A DNA stretch of 64,000 nucleotides, taken from positions 5,580,001-5,644,000 of the forward strand of contig OW203771.1 in NCBI GenBank assembly GCA_934045905.1, read 5' to 3'. This DNA is from Leuctra nigra (Eukaryota > Arthropoda > Insecta > Plecoptera > Leuctridae). Of this stretch, positions 45,861-56,853 are shown piece by piece. A program made the translations under genes and the position numbers. Under the pieces are notes generated by a model. The model saw only the letters and a program-made list of their open reading frames with translations, searched no databases and was not told where the DNA came from. The number at the start of each line of letters is the position of its first letter. Positions within the stretch are counted from its first letter, which is position 1.

Positions 45861-47214
45861 AATAATTTTGGTACTCAATGGATTCAATGAATTCATGTTC
45901 GTAAATTTACATCCATAAATTATACACAGACAAATGTATCACAGCGATTATTAAATATTCGATGCTTATTTGCTGATAATAAATTACTATTTTCGATCCA
46001 GCATGCAGGAGCATGAAAGAAAATGCAGAAGATGATTATCTAACAGTTATGCTGTTTTTATGATTAATCAAATCCTTTCAATAAGTACTGAAAATAGGGC
46101 AATTGAATATTGTTTCATAAATATTTTGGTATCCATCCACCCACCGAACCATCAACCAGTTTTTGCAACCATCCACCCACCTAGTCATACTCAACCCTCA
46201 AAATGGATCAAGCATTAGAACAAATATACATGTTCACTGCATACATTTCTTGATAGAAATCATTTGTTCCCTTTCCTTTATTGATTTACAATGTTACTGT
46301 TGGCTGTGCAGCAATACGACGTACCTATACACCCTCATCACCATGTTTGTGTGAATACATTAAGTTGTATGAGTGGTGAATGTATCACTGTTACATTATA
46401 AAATGTATCTCAAGGTGGGTAGGTCCCCTTGCGGGGACCACCCACCCCCAAAAAATGACTGTGCTTGAGCACCAAATTTAGATAGGTCGGCACGCCACTG
46501 GAGAGCACTAAATGCCTAATAAAGATACCTTGACTTTTCATGAAAGTAAACTCTAGGTGTAAGCTCAGCAACCTCAGCCATCATGACTCCACACAAATCA
46601 AAATTTTCAAAGTACGGTGTTGCCATATTGTTCCGTATTGTTAAAATTATAGAAAAATCCGGAAAAATATTCAATATCCAATTCAGAACTAACTTCTTTG
46701 CGGCAGTAATACTGCTCTAAATTATAAGATAACGTATAAATACCATTTAAATGTTGTCTATTTCAACTACCCAGTATATTATACAAGTAAATTATGTGCT
46801 AAAAGAATTTATAAACGTGATTTTTTTACACTTAATAAATTAGTGAAAGCTCTCCAATACTTCAGAAAATCGATCGATCCAGCCACCTTAAATTACAACA
46901 ATTTTAATTTTTAAAACCCATTGATTTTACATTTGTCTGTGTTGGGTCAAACTGGTCAAATAACGATCCAATCTATAACCCGGATTACCAGTCGACATAA
47001 CACTATAGTGTAGATCAAATAAAAATTCATTTTCGTAACAGCCGATTATATTTGTTTATGTATATTAATTTAAAGCATTAAATATTATAAAAAAGGTATA
47101 CTTAAAACAAAATAATATGTTTGTTCTCATGATTCATTCAATCCAAATAACGGGCCCTCCTAGCCGAAACTTTAAAAACTTTTCGACCTCAATCCAAAAC
47201 GTCTTTAAACTTAC

Positions 47215-47328
47215 CTAACTTGAACATGACCTCCTCCATGACCCACAGGCTGTCCTTGTTCTTATCATTGACCATGTCTCTCACTTGCTGATATCTCACT
47301 CTAATGAACGACATGACAGCCTCTTCGT
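47215..47328 (-). CDS. Isolated internal exon of an unidentified gene
   Basis: A 114-nt exon is bounded by a CGTTTTCTGCAG acceptor and a G|GTAAG donor, phase 1 at both ends. The only open phase-consistent frame reads EEAVMSFIRVRYQQVRDMVN, then DKNKDSLWVMEEVMFKL. It is mostly helical and charged in character, with no motif I recognise. No partner exons were found nearby. It lies between the receptor B start and the divergent aldo-keto reductase, so it could be the surviving exon of a broken gene or one exon of a gene with long introns. Confidence 0.5.
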
Positions 47329-47534
47329 CTGCAGAAAACGACTAGCTTCTGCAAAAGATTCTCAACTAATTCGCCAGGATTTGCACAGACGTGATTTCCA
47401 CAGCGGGTACTCAATGTCATAAACCATAAAGTAAACTAAATTGTAAAATGTGTTCCGTGCTTTCATACTCACGACATTGTTGACAAGTACATAATGATTT
47501 ATTCATAATGTTAATAGATATTTCGATCAATAAA

Positions 47535-47580
47535 CTGGGAATGGGGCGGGAACTGGGAGGGGGGGGGGGGGGGGGTTGTG
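47535..47580. repeat. G-homopolymer run
   Basis: About 22 consecutive G residues after GGGAGG, ending GTTGTG. It is prone to polymerase slippage and assembly error. Similar but shorter runs occur near 33290 and 53240. Confidence 0.9.
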
Positions 47581-47864
47581 TTACCTCCAACTATTAGTAT
47601 TAGGGACAGCTTTTACTGGGAATATATTGTAATAGGACACTAATACCGGTGACAACCTTATGGATCGATGGAAACCGCACGCTCATCGTATGTTCATGAT
47701 ATGTAAAACACGTAAAATAAATGTATAAAAGTAGAATCATAAAGCTTATAAATATTCTTGTGTGAATAGAATTAATTAATTCGACAATTTTATCTTGTTT
47801 GTTATGTTTGTTTCGTTATATTATTTGAAGAGTTCTTAGATTTTCATTCAATTAGGAGAAATTT

Positions 47865-48045
47865 ATGTTTTTATTTTAACCAATGAACGGATTTAAAAAA
47901 AAGTTTGTCTGCAAACCGAAGAGTTGGTCGTTACATGTGTTCAATCGGCGAAACGTTGCGACCAGTATCCCGGTTAGAGACAGAAAAAAACGGAGGTCCG
48001 TGTCAAAAGTGCGAAAATGAGTCGCTTTTTCTCGCCCAATGATTG
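47865..48045 (-). repeat. Decayed 5' end of a family B element
   Basis: AACCAATGAACGGATTT, CTGCAAACCGAAGAG, ATCGGCGAAACG, CGGAGGTCCGTGTCAAAAG and a damaged GAGTCGCTTTTTCTCGCCCAA follow the order of the complete copies. It lies about 220 bp upstream of the aldo-keto reductase start codon. Confidence 0.55.
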
Positions 48046-48266
48046 AATGAAGTCAACTACTGGTTTATGATGTCACCTCAATTGACTGACTCCCGCCCTT
48101 CTACCTCTGAGCTACCACTTGAGTCCACTATCAGCTGTGGAAGTGTGTCAGGTGTACTTCGTGACCTTGCTATACGAGTGCATTAGACAGAGATAAGACG
48201 AACTATACAGTCAGAGTAGTTGAGCCATCATCGCGTGCAGTTCTCTCCAGATTCAAGACGACCAAA

Positions 48267-51200
48267 ATGGCACCGAAAGTACCCACTGTGAAGTTTAACA
48301 ACGGCTTGGAGATTCCCATCTTCGGTCTTGGAACTTGGAAGGTATTGCAACTTACATAACTTATACATCTTGATACCGGGTAAAGCTAGATACTGTGTAG
48401 TAACTATGAATGTAATAATGCACGTATTTATAAGAGATAAGGAATTGCCGACTCACAATTAGTAAAATTATGAATGCCATCAGCTAAGTTGTAGAGGGAT
48501 CAAAACGCACGGAACGAAGAAACTTATTGTGACGCGGAATGAAAGTAAGCTGTGGGGCAAAATGAGATTTCCGTTAGTTAATATGAATTCTTTTCATTCA
48601 GAACATTTCGCTGGTCAATCAAAAAAAAATCGCGTCTTTCTTCAAAATAAACAAATGTACGTTTTTTGAAATTGAAAAAAATTATAATCTTGAGATAAAC
48701 TCTACTTTCAAATGGATTTTAATGGTTTTAACTGCTGCCTAAAAGTAACAAAGTGCAGCGAGTAACACAGATAAAAATAAAGACAAATTGTTTTTATAAG
48801 CATGATCGTTTTGATTAGAGGACCCAAGACAAATAATAGACTTTTCTCCGACGGCTTCAAAAATTTAGATGTTAAATGGAGTGTACCTTTCTTCTACAGA
48901 GCGATTTAAAAAAGAAGTACATGAATATAATTTATCACGTTATTACTTATCTGGTAGAAAAATTTCTGAAAATCACTAATCACTCAAGCTGATTATGTAA
49001 TTAATTCATTAACGTATAATTCAGCCAGTAACTCGAAGTGTTAGTTACTGCCTGAATGTTGTAGTCCAAGTCTGGTGAAGTCACGCAAGCGGTGAAGGAC
49101 GCCATCGACATCGGCTACAGACACATCGACTGCGCTCTGGTCTACGGCAACGAGGTGGAAGTCGGGGTCAAGATCGCTGAGGGCGTCGTGAAGACACTAA
49201 CAGTTACTGCCTGAATGTTGTAGTCCAAGCCTGGTGAAGTCACGCAAGCGGTGAAGGACGCCATCGACATCGGCTACAGACACATCGACTGCGCTCTGGT
49301 CTACGGCAACGAGGTGGAAGTCGGGGTCAAGATAGCTGAGGGCGTCGTGAAGACACTAACAGTTACTGCCTGAATGTTGTAGTCCAAGCCTGGTGAAGTC
49401 ACGCAAGCGGTGAAGGACGCCATCGACATCGGCTACAGACACATCGACTGCGCTCTGGTCTACGGCAACGAGGCGGAAGTCGGGGTCAAGATCGCTGAGG
49501 GCGTCGTGAAGACACTAACAGTTACTGCCTGAATGTTGTGGTCCAAGCCTGGTGAAGTCACGCAAGCGGTGAAGGACGCCATCGACATCGGCTACAGACA
49601 CATCGACTGCGCTCTGGTCTACGGCAACGAAGCGGAAGTCGGGGTCAAGATCGCTGAGGGCGTCGTGAAGACACTAACAGTTACTGCCTGAATGTTGTAG
49701 TCCAAGCCTGGTGAAGTCACGCAAGCGGTGAAGGACGCCATCGACATCGGCTACAGACACATCGACTGCGCTCTGGTCTACGGCAACGAGGTGGAAGTCG
49801 GGGTCAAGATCGCTGAGGGCGTCGTGAAGACACTAACAGTTACTGCCTGAATGTTGTAGTCCAAGTCTGGTGAAGTCACGCAAGCGGTGAAGGACGCCAT
49901 CGACATCGGCTACAGACACATCGACTGCGCTCTGGTCTACGGCAACGAGGTGGAAGTCGGGGTCAAGATCGCTGAGGGCGTCGTGAAGACACTAACAGTT
50001 ACTGTCTGAATGTTGTAGTCCAAGCCTGGTGAAGTCACGCAAGCGGTGAAGGACGCCATCGACATCGGCTACAGACACATCGACTGCGCTCTGGTCTACG
50101 GCAACGAGGCGGAAGTCGGGGTCAAGATCGCTGAGGGCGTCGTGAAGACACTAACAGTTACTGTCTGAATGTTGTAGTCCAAGCCTGGTGAAGTCACGCA
50201 AGCGGTGAAGGACGCCATCGACATCGGCTACAGACACATCGACTGCGCTCTGGTCTACGGCAACGAGGCGGAAGTCGGGGTCAAGATCGCTGAGGGCGTC
50301 GTGAAGACACTAACAGTTACTGTCTGAATGTTGTAGTCCAAGCCTGGTGAAGTCACGCAAGCGGTGAAGGACGCCATCGACATCGGCTACAGACACATCG
50401 ACTGCGCTCTGGTCTACGGCAACGAGGCGGAAGTCGGGGTCGCCGTCAAGGACAAGATCGCTGAGGGAGTCGTCAAGCGAGAGGAGCTGTTCATCACGGG
50501 CAAGGTCAGCCGTTATCTATACCCAATTGAATGATGAATATGCCACTTGGTGGCAAAGTTTACAGCTACAATGGTTCAAAAAATATGTTGAAAGCTGCAC
50601 TATTTAATTTTATTTTCCAACGTTCAATTCAGACAATATTTACCTTGTTACTTTCGGCGCACTATATATAGGATGTTGACTCGCCGTTAACAAAAATAAT
50701 AATTCGACCTAGATATTATCTTGGTAAATAATCGGCACCAGGAAATGCTGCCTTCAAAACTAAACATGAACGACATTCGCTCGGTTTTGTATCTACAAGC
50801 GTACCTATAACTGTTAATTCCCAAGGACGAAGTTCAAAGAATTAATCGGTACCAAATTCAATTAGTTGGCTACCGAAGTAAGAACTGTCCTCTTGCTTGA
50901 TCATCGAAGAAAAAAAAAATATAATTTATTTCTCAGCTTTTTTCCACAATATATTTAATGTATTTTTTTTAAACTGTTCACCGTTTAAATACATTCACCG
51001 CGCTTGAACATGAGTTTACTTCTGACTTTGCAGCTGTGGAACACTTTCCACCGGTCAGACTTGGTTATCCCTTCCATCAAGAAGTCGCTGTCGGACCTCG
51101 GTCTGAGCTACTTGGACCTGTACCTGATCCACTGGCCGCACGGATATCAGGTGAGAACAAGCATCTGAGCTCTTCAGTGGATTCACAACAGCTACAGCTT

Positions 51201-54200
51201 GACCGCTGTCCGCATCCCATACGCCGGCCCGCTTGTGACATCACCATCATGGTGTTTTCTACAACACCATCAAGCCACATTCTTCTCAGACGCCCTATAT
51301 TTCTACATCTTCTTCTACTAAGTTTGAACTTCCATATTTTCGCAGGCCATTATTCCTCATCGCCAGTTGAAATTAAAGTTTTTTTTTAAGGATCGCTTCA
51401 ATCCCTCTATAAAGTATAAAAAGTTCTCCGAATTTCATTAAGGGGGGGTGGACCAATTTGCTAATGTATCAACACGTTATTAAACTTAATCAAACTACAG
51501 CCTAGTTATGAAAGAAATTATGTATTGTACCCACTTCCAATAGTTCCTATGCCGGTTTCCCATATACCAACATGAGGATTTGGCCGGCTTCTTTGACGCT
51601 GACCCTACCAAGGTACTTATCGAGTAGAGCCAGCTACAGTCTGTTTTTTACTGTATGAACTCTCACCAGATGGAGCCACAGTCAGTTGTTCTGCTAGGCC
51701 GAGAAAGACTTCATTGCGCGCTCACCTTGCAATGTTGTCTTTCTCGGCCCAACAGAACAACTGACGGTGTCTCGGTCTGTAGAGAGTTCAAACATAGGAA
51801 AAACGAACTGTAAGTAGTCATTTATGATAATAATATTACACGTTTTTACCGACGAGCATATCAAGATGAAGACATGAAGTGGATACGAACTTGTCCATGG
51901 AAAGTGCATGTTCACTAATGAACCACATTCCATCCACGCTTGCCAGGAAGGAGCTGAGATGTTCCCTGCAGACTCCGAGGGCAAGATCTTGTTCAGCACT
52001 TCGGACTACGTTGACACATGGAAGGCCATGGAGAAAGCTGTGAAAGACGGTCTCGTCAGATCCATCGGCGTGTCCAACTTCAACAGAGAGCAGATCGACA
52101 GGATTCTTGCCGTGGCAGAAATCAAACCGGTCACCAATCAGGTAAATACTTTGACAGTCGGCTGCACTCAGAAGTGAACGCTGGAGATTATCTTAAAATA
52201 TCCTCATCACTCTAGAACCATAATTTGTATGGTTCTAGTAAAATTATTCAAATGATTAAAAAAGTGAGATAAAACATTATACACATTGATATTAGCTAAA
52301 CCACTACAGCTATTGGGATATTGTGTCATGAATATAGTTTTTATTAAATTATTTGTCAACAGTTTCGATTTTAATTTCAAAATCTTCAGGACAAAAAATT
52401 ATAAAAAATATATAAACATATAAAAAAATAAAAAATTATAATATTTTGTCCTGAAGAAGATTTTGTAATTAAAATCGAAACAGTTGACAAATAATTTAAT
52501 AACAACTATAAACATGACACAATATCTCAACACTTGTAATAGTTTTAATTAATCAACATAGTCATGATACATTGAACACATTTATAGATATTAGTTAATT
52601 CTTTAGTCGACATAAGAAAAACATTCTCGAGCATGAATAAATAACCACACATGACCACACAAGATCCCCGTGGCTGAATGTGAAGGCTGTTACATATCAT
52701 GAACTACCAACACGATGTCAATATTAAATTCAATATTTCTCCAGCTTGAATCAAATTTTGTATTATCAAATTATAATTGTGTTTTTGAGTTTTTACTTTC
52801 TTCATGTATAATTTGAATGGTTCAAAATGTATGAAGAAATTCTCTCCATTAATTACATATGCCTGCAGTCTTTGAGTGCACTTCGTGCGTCTTATCTTAT
52901 TGGTTTTTTAGCAATCTGGTGAATTATCAGAAGTACGTGATTAACAAGCCAATAATGAATTAATCTCATGTTTTAGATTGAGTGTCATCCCTATCTGAAT
53001 CAATCAAAACTGATGGCCTTCTGCAAGTCGAAGGACATCACCGTCATCGCGTACAGCCCACTCGGCTCTCCAGACCGTCCTTGGGCCAAACCGGAGGACC
53101 CGCAGCTCATGGACGACGCCAAGCTCAAGGTCCTTGCCGAGAAGTACGGCAAGACCACGGCGCAGATCCTACTCCGCTATCAGGTAGCTGCTGGACAATG
53201 TTGTGACCAGGCGCGTAGGAACTTTATTTTTTTTTGGGGGGGGGGGGGGAGGGGGTGTTAAAATTATCATGGATCGATTGATGTGAGGAAAGGGCAGTGT
53301 GCCGCTACAAGGGGGTCTGGGGGCTCGCCCCCCCGCCCCGCAGGCGAGAATTGAATTGCAGTTAAGTTCGTAAATGGGGTTAAAAATTAACCAATGAGAA
53401 ACGAGTGCAGTCGACCGCTTTCATACTTAATTGAATGTAAAATGCTTCCACACCTCTAGGTCACTTATTTCGCTTTTGCTTAACTCTATTTCAATTATTT
53501 AAATATACATTATCTTCATGTAACATCAATTGAAAGAAAATTGAAAAAGAAGGCAATGACATTTCATTATTCAAATTAAACAGCTGAGCAAAGACAATGA
53601 CATTTCATAACAACTTTTCAGCTCAGCAAGATCGACGTCATGATTGTGAGTGACGTTTTACCACCCTTACTTCTTGGCTGAAAAATAACTCCATAAACGA
53701 ACTTAACTGCAATTCAATTCTCGCGCCCCGCAGGGCCTCTTTTGCATTTTTGATACAAAAGAATCGAATTTGAAGCTAATGTATCATTCTTTTCATAGAA
53801 ATTTAAAATGTTCCATTGTTTTTGTAAAATCCCTTATACCCCGCAGAATCTTTTTTTTTTTTTTTTTTTTATTAAAAAAATAATCGAATTCGACGCTGTT
53901 TTGGCATCCATTTCAAAGAAATTTAAAATGTTGCATATGCAATATTCTTGGGGAAACTTTAGACAAAATGCAATAATATAATCTGTTAAGTTTGTTATCG
54001 TTTAGCATCATTAATGGCCCCGCAGGAAAATTTGTGCATTTTAGTAAAAGATAATCGATTATAAATCGATTTTTGAAAAAGGTTGCAATTGAATTGAATT
54101 GAATTTATTGTAGTTTAGTGGCTTTCAGGAAAATGTTTCCTCTTTGGCCATATACAATTTAACAATTTTTTAATAAGCAATAAGCAATAAGCAATATGCA

Positions 54201-56007
54201 ATAAGCAATAAGAAAGATCTGAATGTGTTTTGGTATCCCCTTGCAATTAGGCAATAAGTAATACACCGTACGCCACCCCGCTTTCATACTCCTCTAGTTA
54301 CAGAATCAGAACAACGTAGAGAAACCAGAGCCAAATGCTGGATCTTTCAAAGGAATGAATGATAGATTCCGATCATTCATTGTTGTGGGAAAACGAACTG
54401 ATCGGCTGTATGTTGTTCAGGTCCAGCGTGGCAACATCACCATCCCCAAGTCCGTCACCAAGTCTCGCATTCAACAGAACCTCGAGATCTTCGACTTCAA
54501 GTTGTCTGATGATGACGTCAGATACATCGACACGTTCGACTGCAACGGTCGCGTCTGTCTCCTTGCACAGTAAGCAGCTTCAACTCACACATCCTAAAAC
54601 ATTACCATCTTTATAGAGTAGTGGCATTAGCCCATACAAGAGTCCCTTTTTCAAATAACCTGCCAACTGTTTAAGATGGTCATCCGGAAAAATTAGGTAC
54701 TGAGGGGGACACATAGATGGAACTGTGTGTGCAATTTTGTGTCCCTGAAGTGAAGCCAGAGGTTTGTATGCAGAAATTAACAAATTCGATGCTTTTATTT
54801 TTTATTGACTCGGCCAGGGAAAAGTACGTATTGTTCAGAATTATGTAATTATCACTATGCTCATTTATTTTGATTAAGGATGAACCATCGCTTTGAATGA
54901 CTATATTCATAATATGATATAAATTAATTCATAAAACGCACGTTCAAACTTTAAAACATAGTTTAAAATATGTAATATGTGGAGAATAATATGATATGAG
55001 ATGATGAGGATATTTTAACAAAGTTTTCGTAAAATAATTTTGTTAAGAATAAAGCAGTGGTTTTGACTAGTTCAGTTGTCCCATGTTAAATGGCCATATA
55101 TGAAGATTTTCAAACAGTTACATGCTATTATCTCAGAAATTAAGTCGGTGACAAGAGTATTTTAAGTTTTCAATGCATTCAGTATTAGTCGAAGAATATA
55201 TCATTAGTATTCTGTTGAAATTGTTGGTGCGGATTAAAAATAATCTAGAATAACGTAGAAAATTAATTCGTTCCCCCATAAGAGCCATGTAAAAATCTCG
55301 AACTTTGAAAACGTTTTACACAAAAGTTTGGTCGGTAATTAGGAACAAAATAAAATGGTTTTGAAAAAAACTGTTGGTAGATGACCTGGCGCTGGTTCAT
55401 CCTTAAATGTACTATGTGTAGTTTTTAAACACTTAAAATAATTAAATACTTACGTTTTAAACACTTACAATAATTACACTTACTCTTTACATACTTGCCT
55501 TTTTGTGTGAAAATTGCTGTCATTTAATAATGATAACATAAAAGTAGTAGAAAAAATTAGGGGAACGCCCAAAACATCATTCTTTTGTACAACATTGCTT
55601 GTATCCATTAAAAATGTTTTGGGGCTTAACAATAGCCATTTTAGAAAATAGAACGGACTAAACGGACTTTTGCCCCGGACTACTCTACGTCATTTTAATG
55701 TTCGGTTTTCCTACTAATTTAATTTAATTAAAATTAAATATTAATAATGAACTTCTCAAGAAGACATAAAAAATTAAAATTTACTATGTTCGTTTTAATT
55801 GACTCATATAGGAAGTATTATTAAACATTACAAATTGTCTTATACTTAGTGAAAATAATGTACCAATGTAAAATAAGTAGCCACATTTTCACAATCTCCA
55901 AAGAGGAAGAGAACGTCAAACCCCAATTAGTTGACATTACTGAATGTACTCGTTTCTGTTTCAGTGTTAAGCATCACAAAGACTATCCGTTCAACATTGA
56001 ATTCTGA
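48267..56007 (+). CDS. Aldo-keto reductase, seven exons, 317 residues
   Basis: Exons: 48267-48341, 50337-50504, 51034-51150, 51947-52141, 52977-53183, 54421-54569 and 55965-56007, sum 954 nt. The start is in a good context (ACCAAAATGG). The protein is a cytosolic NADPH-dependent carbonyl reductase of the AKR1 type, a TIM barrel. Visible signatures are [29 protein letters not shown], the ITGK lysine, [29 protein letters not shown] and [13 protein letters not shown]. The catalytic tetrad is intact: Asp47, Tyr52, Lys81, His114. The last exon encodes [13 protein letters not shown], the usual C-terminal ending. If exon 6 were not spliced, it would stop one codon later. Eight incomplete copies of exon 2 precede the intact one. 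The substrate cannot be told from sequence. Confidence 0.95.
49065..50504 (+). repeat. Nine-copy array of splice acceptor plus AKR exon 2 (159-bp period)
   Basis: Acceptors (AATGTTGTAG) precede exon starts at 49065 and then at every 159 bp to 50337. Eight copies run from [16 protein letters not shown] through [14 protein letters not shown] and KIAEGVVK, lack the four codons AVKD, then pass into ACACTAACAGTTACTGCCTG and the next acceptor. None of the eight has the LFITGK segment or a donor. Only the ninth copy is complete and ends at GTCAGC. Differences between copies are a handful of single-base changes. Confidence 0.95.
51577..51612 (+). other. Possible cryptic or relic exon in AKR intron 3
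   Basis: GATTTGGCCGGCTTCTTTGA to the AAG before GTACTT is open, phase 0 at both ends and 36 nt long. It encodes [12 protein letters not shown], similar in feel to the start of exon 4 ([13 protein letters not shown]). The preceding sequence (TACCAACATGAG) is only a weak acceptor. It may be a decayed duplicate of the exon 4 start. Confidence 0.3.
52317..52526. repeat. Hairpin with ~80-bp arms in AKR intron 4
   Basis: GATATTGTGTCATGAATATA at the left and its inverse ending near 52526 are joined by further pairing of TTATTTGTCAACAGTTTCGA and AATCTTCAGGACAAAA with their complements. The loop is about 45 bp of A/T. It looks like a small foldback MITE. Confidence 0.7.
53226..54290. repeat. Repeat-rich AKR intron 5
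   Basis: The intron starts with a T-run and a G-run (53230-53258). GCGAGAATTGAATTGCAGTT at about 53342 is inverted as AACTGCAATTCAATTCTCGC near 53712, giving a 390-bp stem-loop. CCCCGCAGGG-like words recur (53335, 53726, 53840, 54018), reminiscent of family D. A short GCAATAA array follows at about 54175-54215. No exon is visible. Confidence 0.55.
54570..55964 (+). other. AKR intron 6, AT-rich, no exon seen
   Basis: It has a canonical donor (CA|GTAAGC) and a TTTCTGTTTCAG acceptor. No repeat with clear termini and no open exon was recognised in its 1.4 kb. Confidence 0.5.
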
Positions 56008-56125
56008 ACATCGACGTCTGCCTGGAAGAAGAGTTATTATAAAATCACAATTTACTAACATGTAATCAAGACATACAAGTTCTATTGTGTAATTGTTAGT
56101 GTCATTATTATTATGTAATTTACAT

Positions 56126-56131
56126 AATAAA
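56126..56131 (+). promoter_or_regulatory. AATAAA polyadenylation signal of the AKR gene
   Basis: AATAAAGCAATAAACC lies about 120 bp after the AKR stop codon, the expected place for 3' end formation, and overlaps a second AATAAA. It supports exon 7 as terminal. Confidence 0.55.
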
Positions 56132-56853
56132 GCAATAAACCAGGTGAGAAAGATTGGAACGAATTCAATGCCCCATTGTCCACAAAGGTTCAAACTCAAG
56201 GTTATTTCAAGCTGGCTCTGAAGGTCCGAGTTTGATTCCTGCATCCGACATCGTGGTTTCTCTTCGATAATCAAATGCTTGTTCAGTTACCTGCTTGTAG
56301 GCCACGACTTCCTCCACCATGCTTCCATCCACACTATGAAGAATATTAGGGAATGGGGATATAGGGCAACACAAAGGGCTTATGGATAATTATGTACCTA
56401 TGTTAAACATGTTTTAAAGATTCATGACTATTATTATTAAGCAATGCAAAGTTTTGGGATGTTTCGTCATGTTTTATGTTAAAAAAATGTCAACAGTGCC
56501 CAAAAAGAAATAATTTTATATAAAATATTACGAAATATCCCAAAATTTTGAATTGCTTTATGTATGATGTTCTACAATTATTTTTACTTTATTCTGTGGA
56601 TTAAATTAATTAAACAAATATATATTTGTATAGAAAATAGTATAATATTTATTGAATTCACTGCAGAGATAATATATTTAAGCAATCTCAAAAGTCTGAA
56701 GTAGTCGATAATTTGAGGTTATCAACACTTGAATTCAAAAATGGAATTAACATAATGCTTCAGTAAGTGTTTGGCTTTATGACTTATGAGTAACGACATT
56801 CAGGTTTCGTTAACGTGCTCACTTGTATCTCTCGTGATCCGAAAGTAATAGTT

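Larger units (their letters stand above)
43126..46500. mobile_element. 3.4-kb hAT-type non-autonomous element with perfect 8-bp target duplication
   Basis: The ends CAGTGGCGTGCCGAACCTAT and ATAGGTCGGCACGCCACTG are inverted repeats differing by one extra base. GAGAGCAC flanks both sides (43118-43125, 46501-46508). Subterminal CCACCCACCCCC words occur near both ends (43182, 46440). No transposase is present. The interior holds a family B element (43494-44664) and a tandem array (44690-45860). Confidence 0.88.
42735..46891. mobile_element. TTAAGGTGGCTGG-ended MITE, split by a hAT insertion
   Basis: TTAAGGTGGCTGGGTCGATCGA at 42735 is mirrored by ATCGATCGATCCAGCCACCTTAA ending at 46891. Further inward GTTCAAG/CTTGAC-type words and the gene-free flanks also pair. 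The hAT-type element 43126-46500 sits inside it, leaving about 780 bp of the host MITE. Confidence 0.6.

Noticed and set aside
49065..50504. CRISPR-like or satellite array
   Set aside because: The units are contiguous, carry exon coding sequence and splice acceptors, and have no spacer structure.
54355..54573. Separate small ORF starting upstream of AKR exon 6
   Set aside because: The first 66 bp are intron sequence ahead of the GTTGTTCAG acceptor. The protein match begins exactly at 54421, and the apparent TAA end overlaps a canonical donor leading to the VKHHKDYPF exon.
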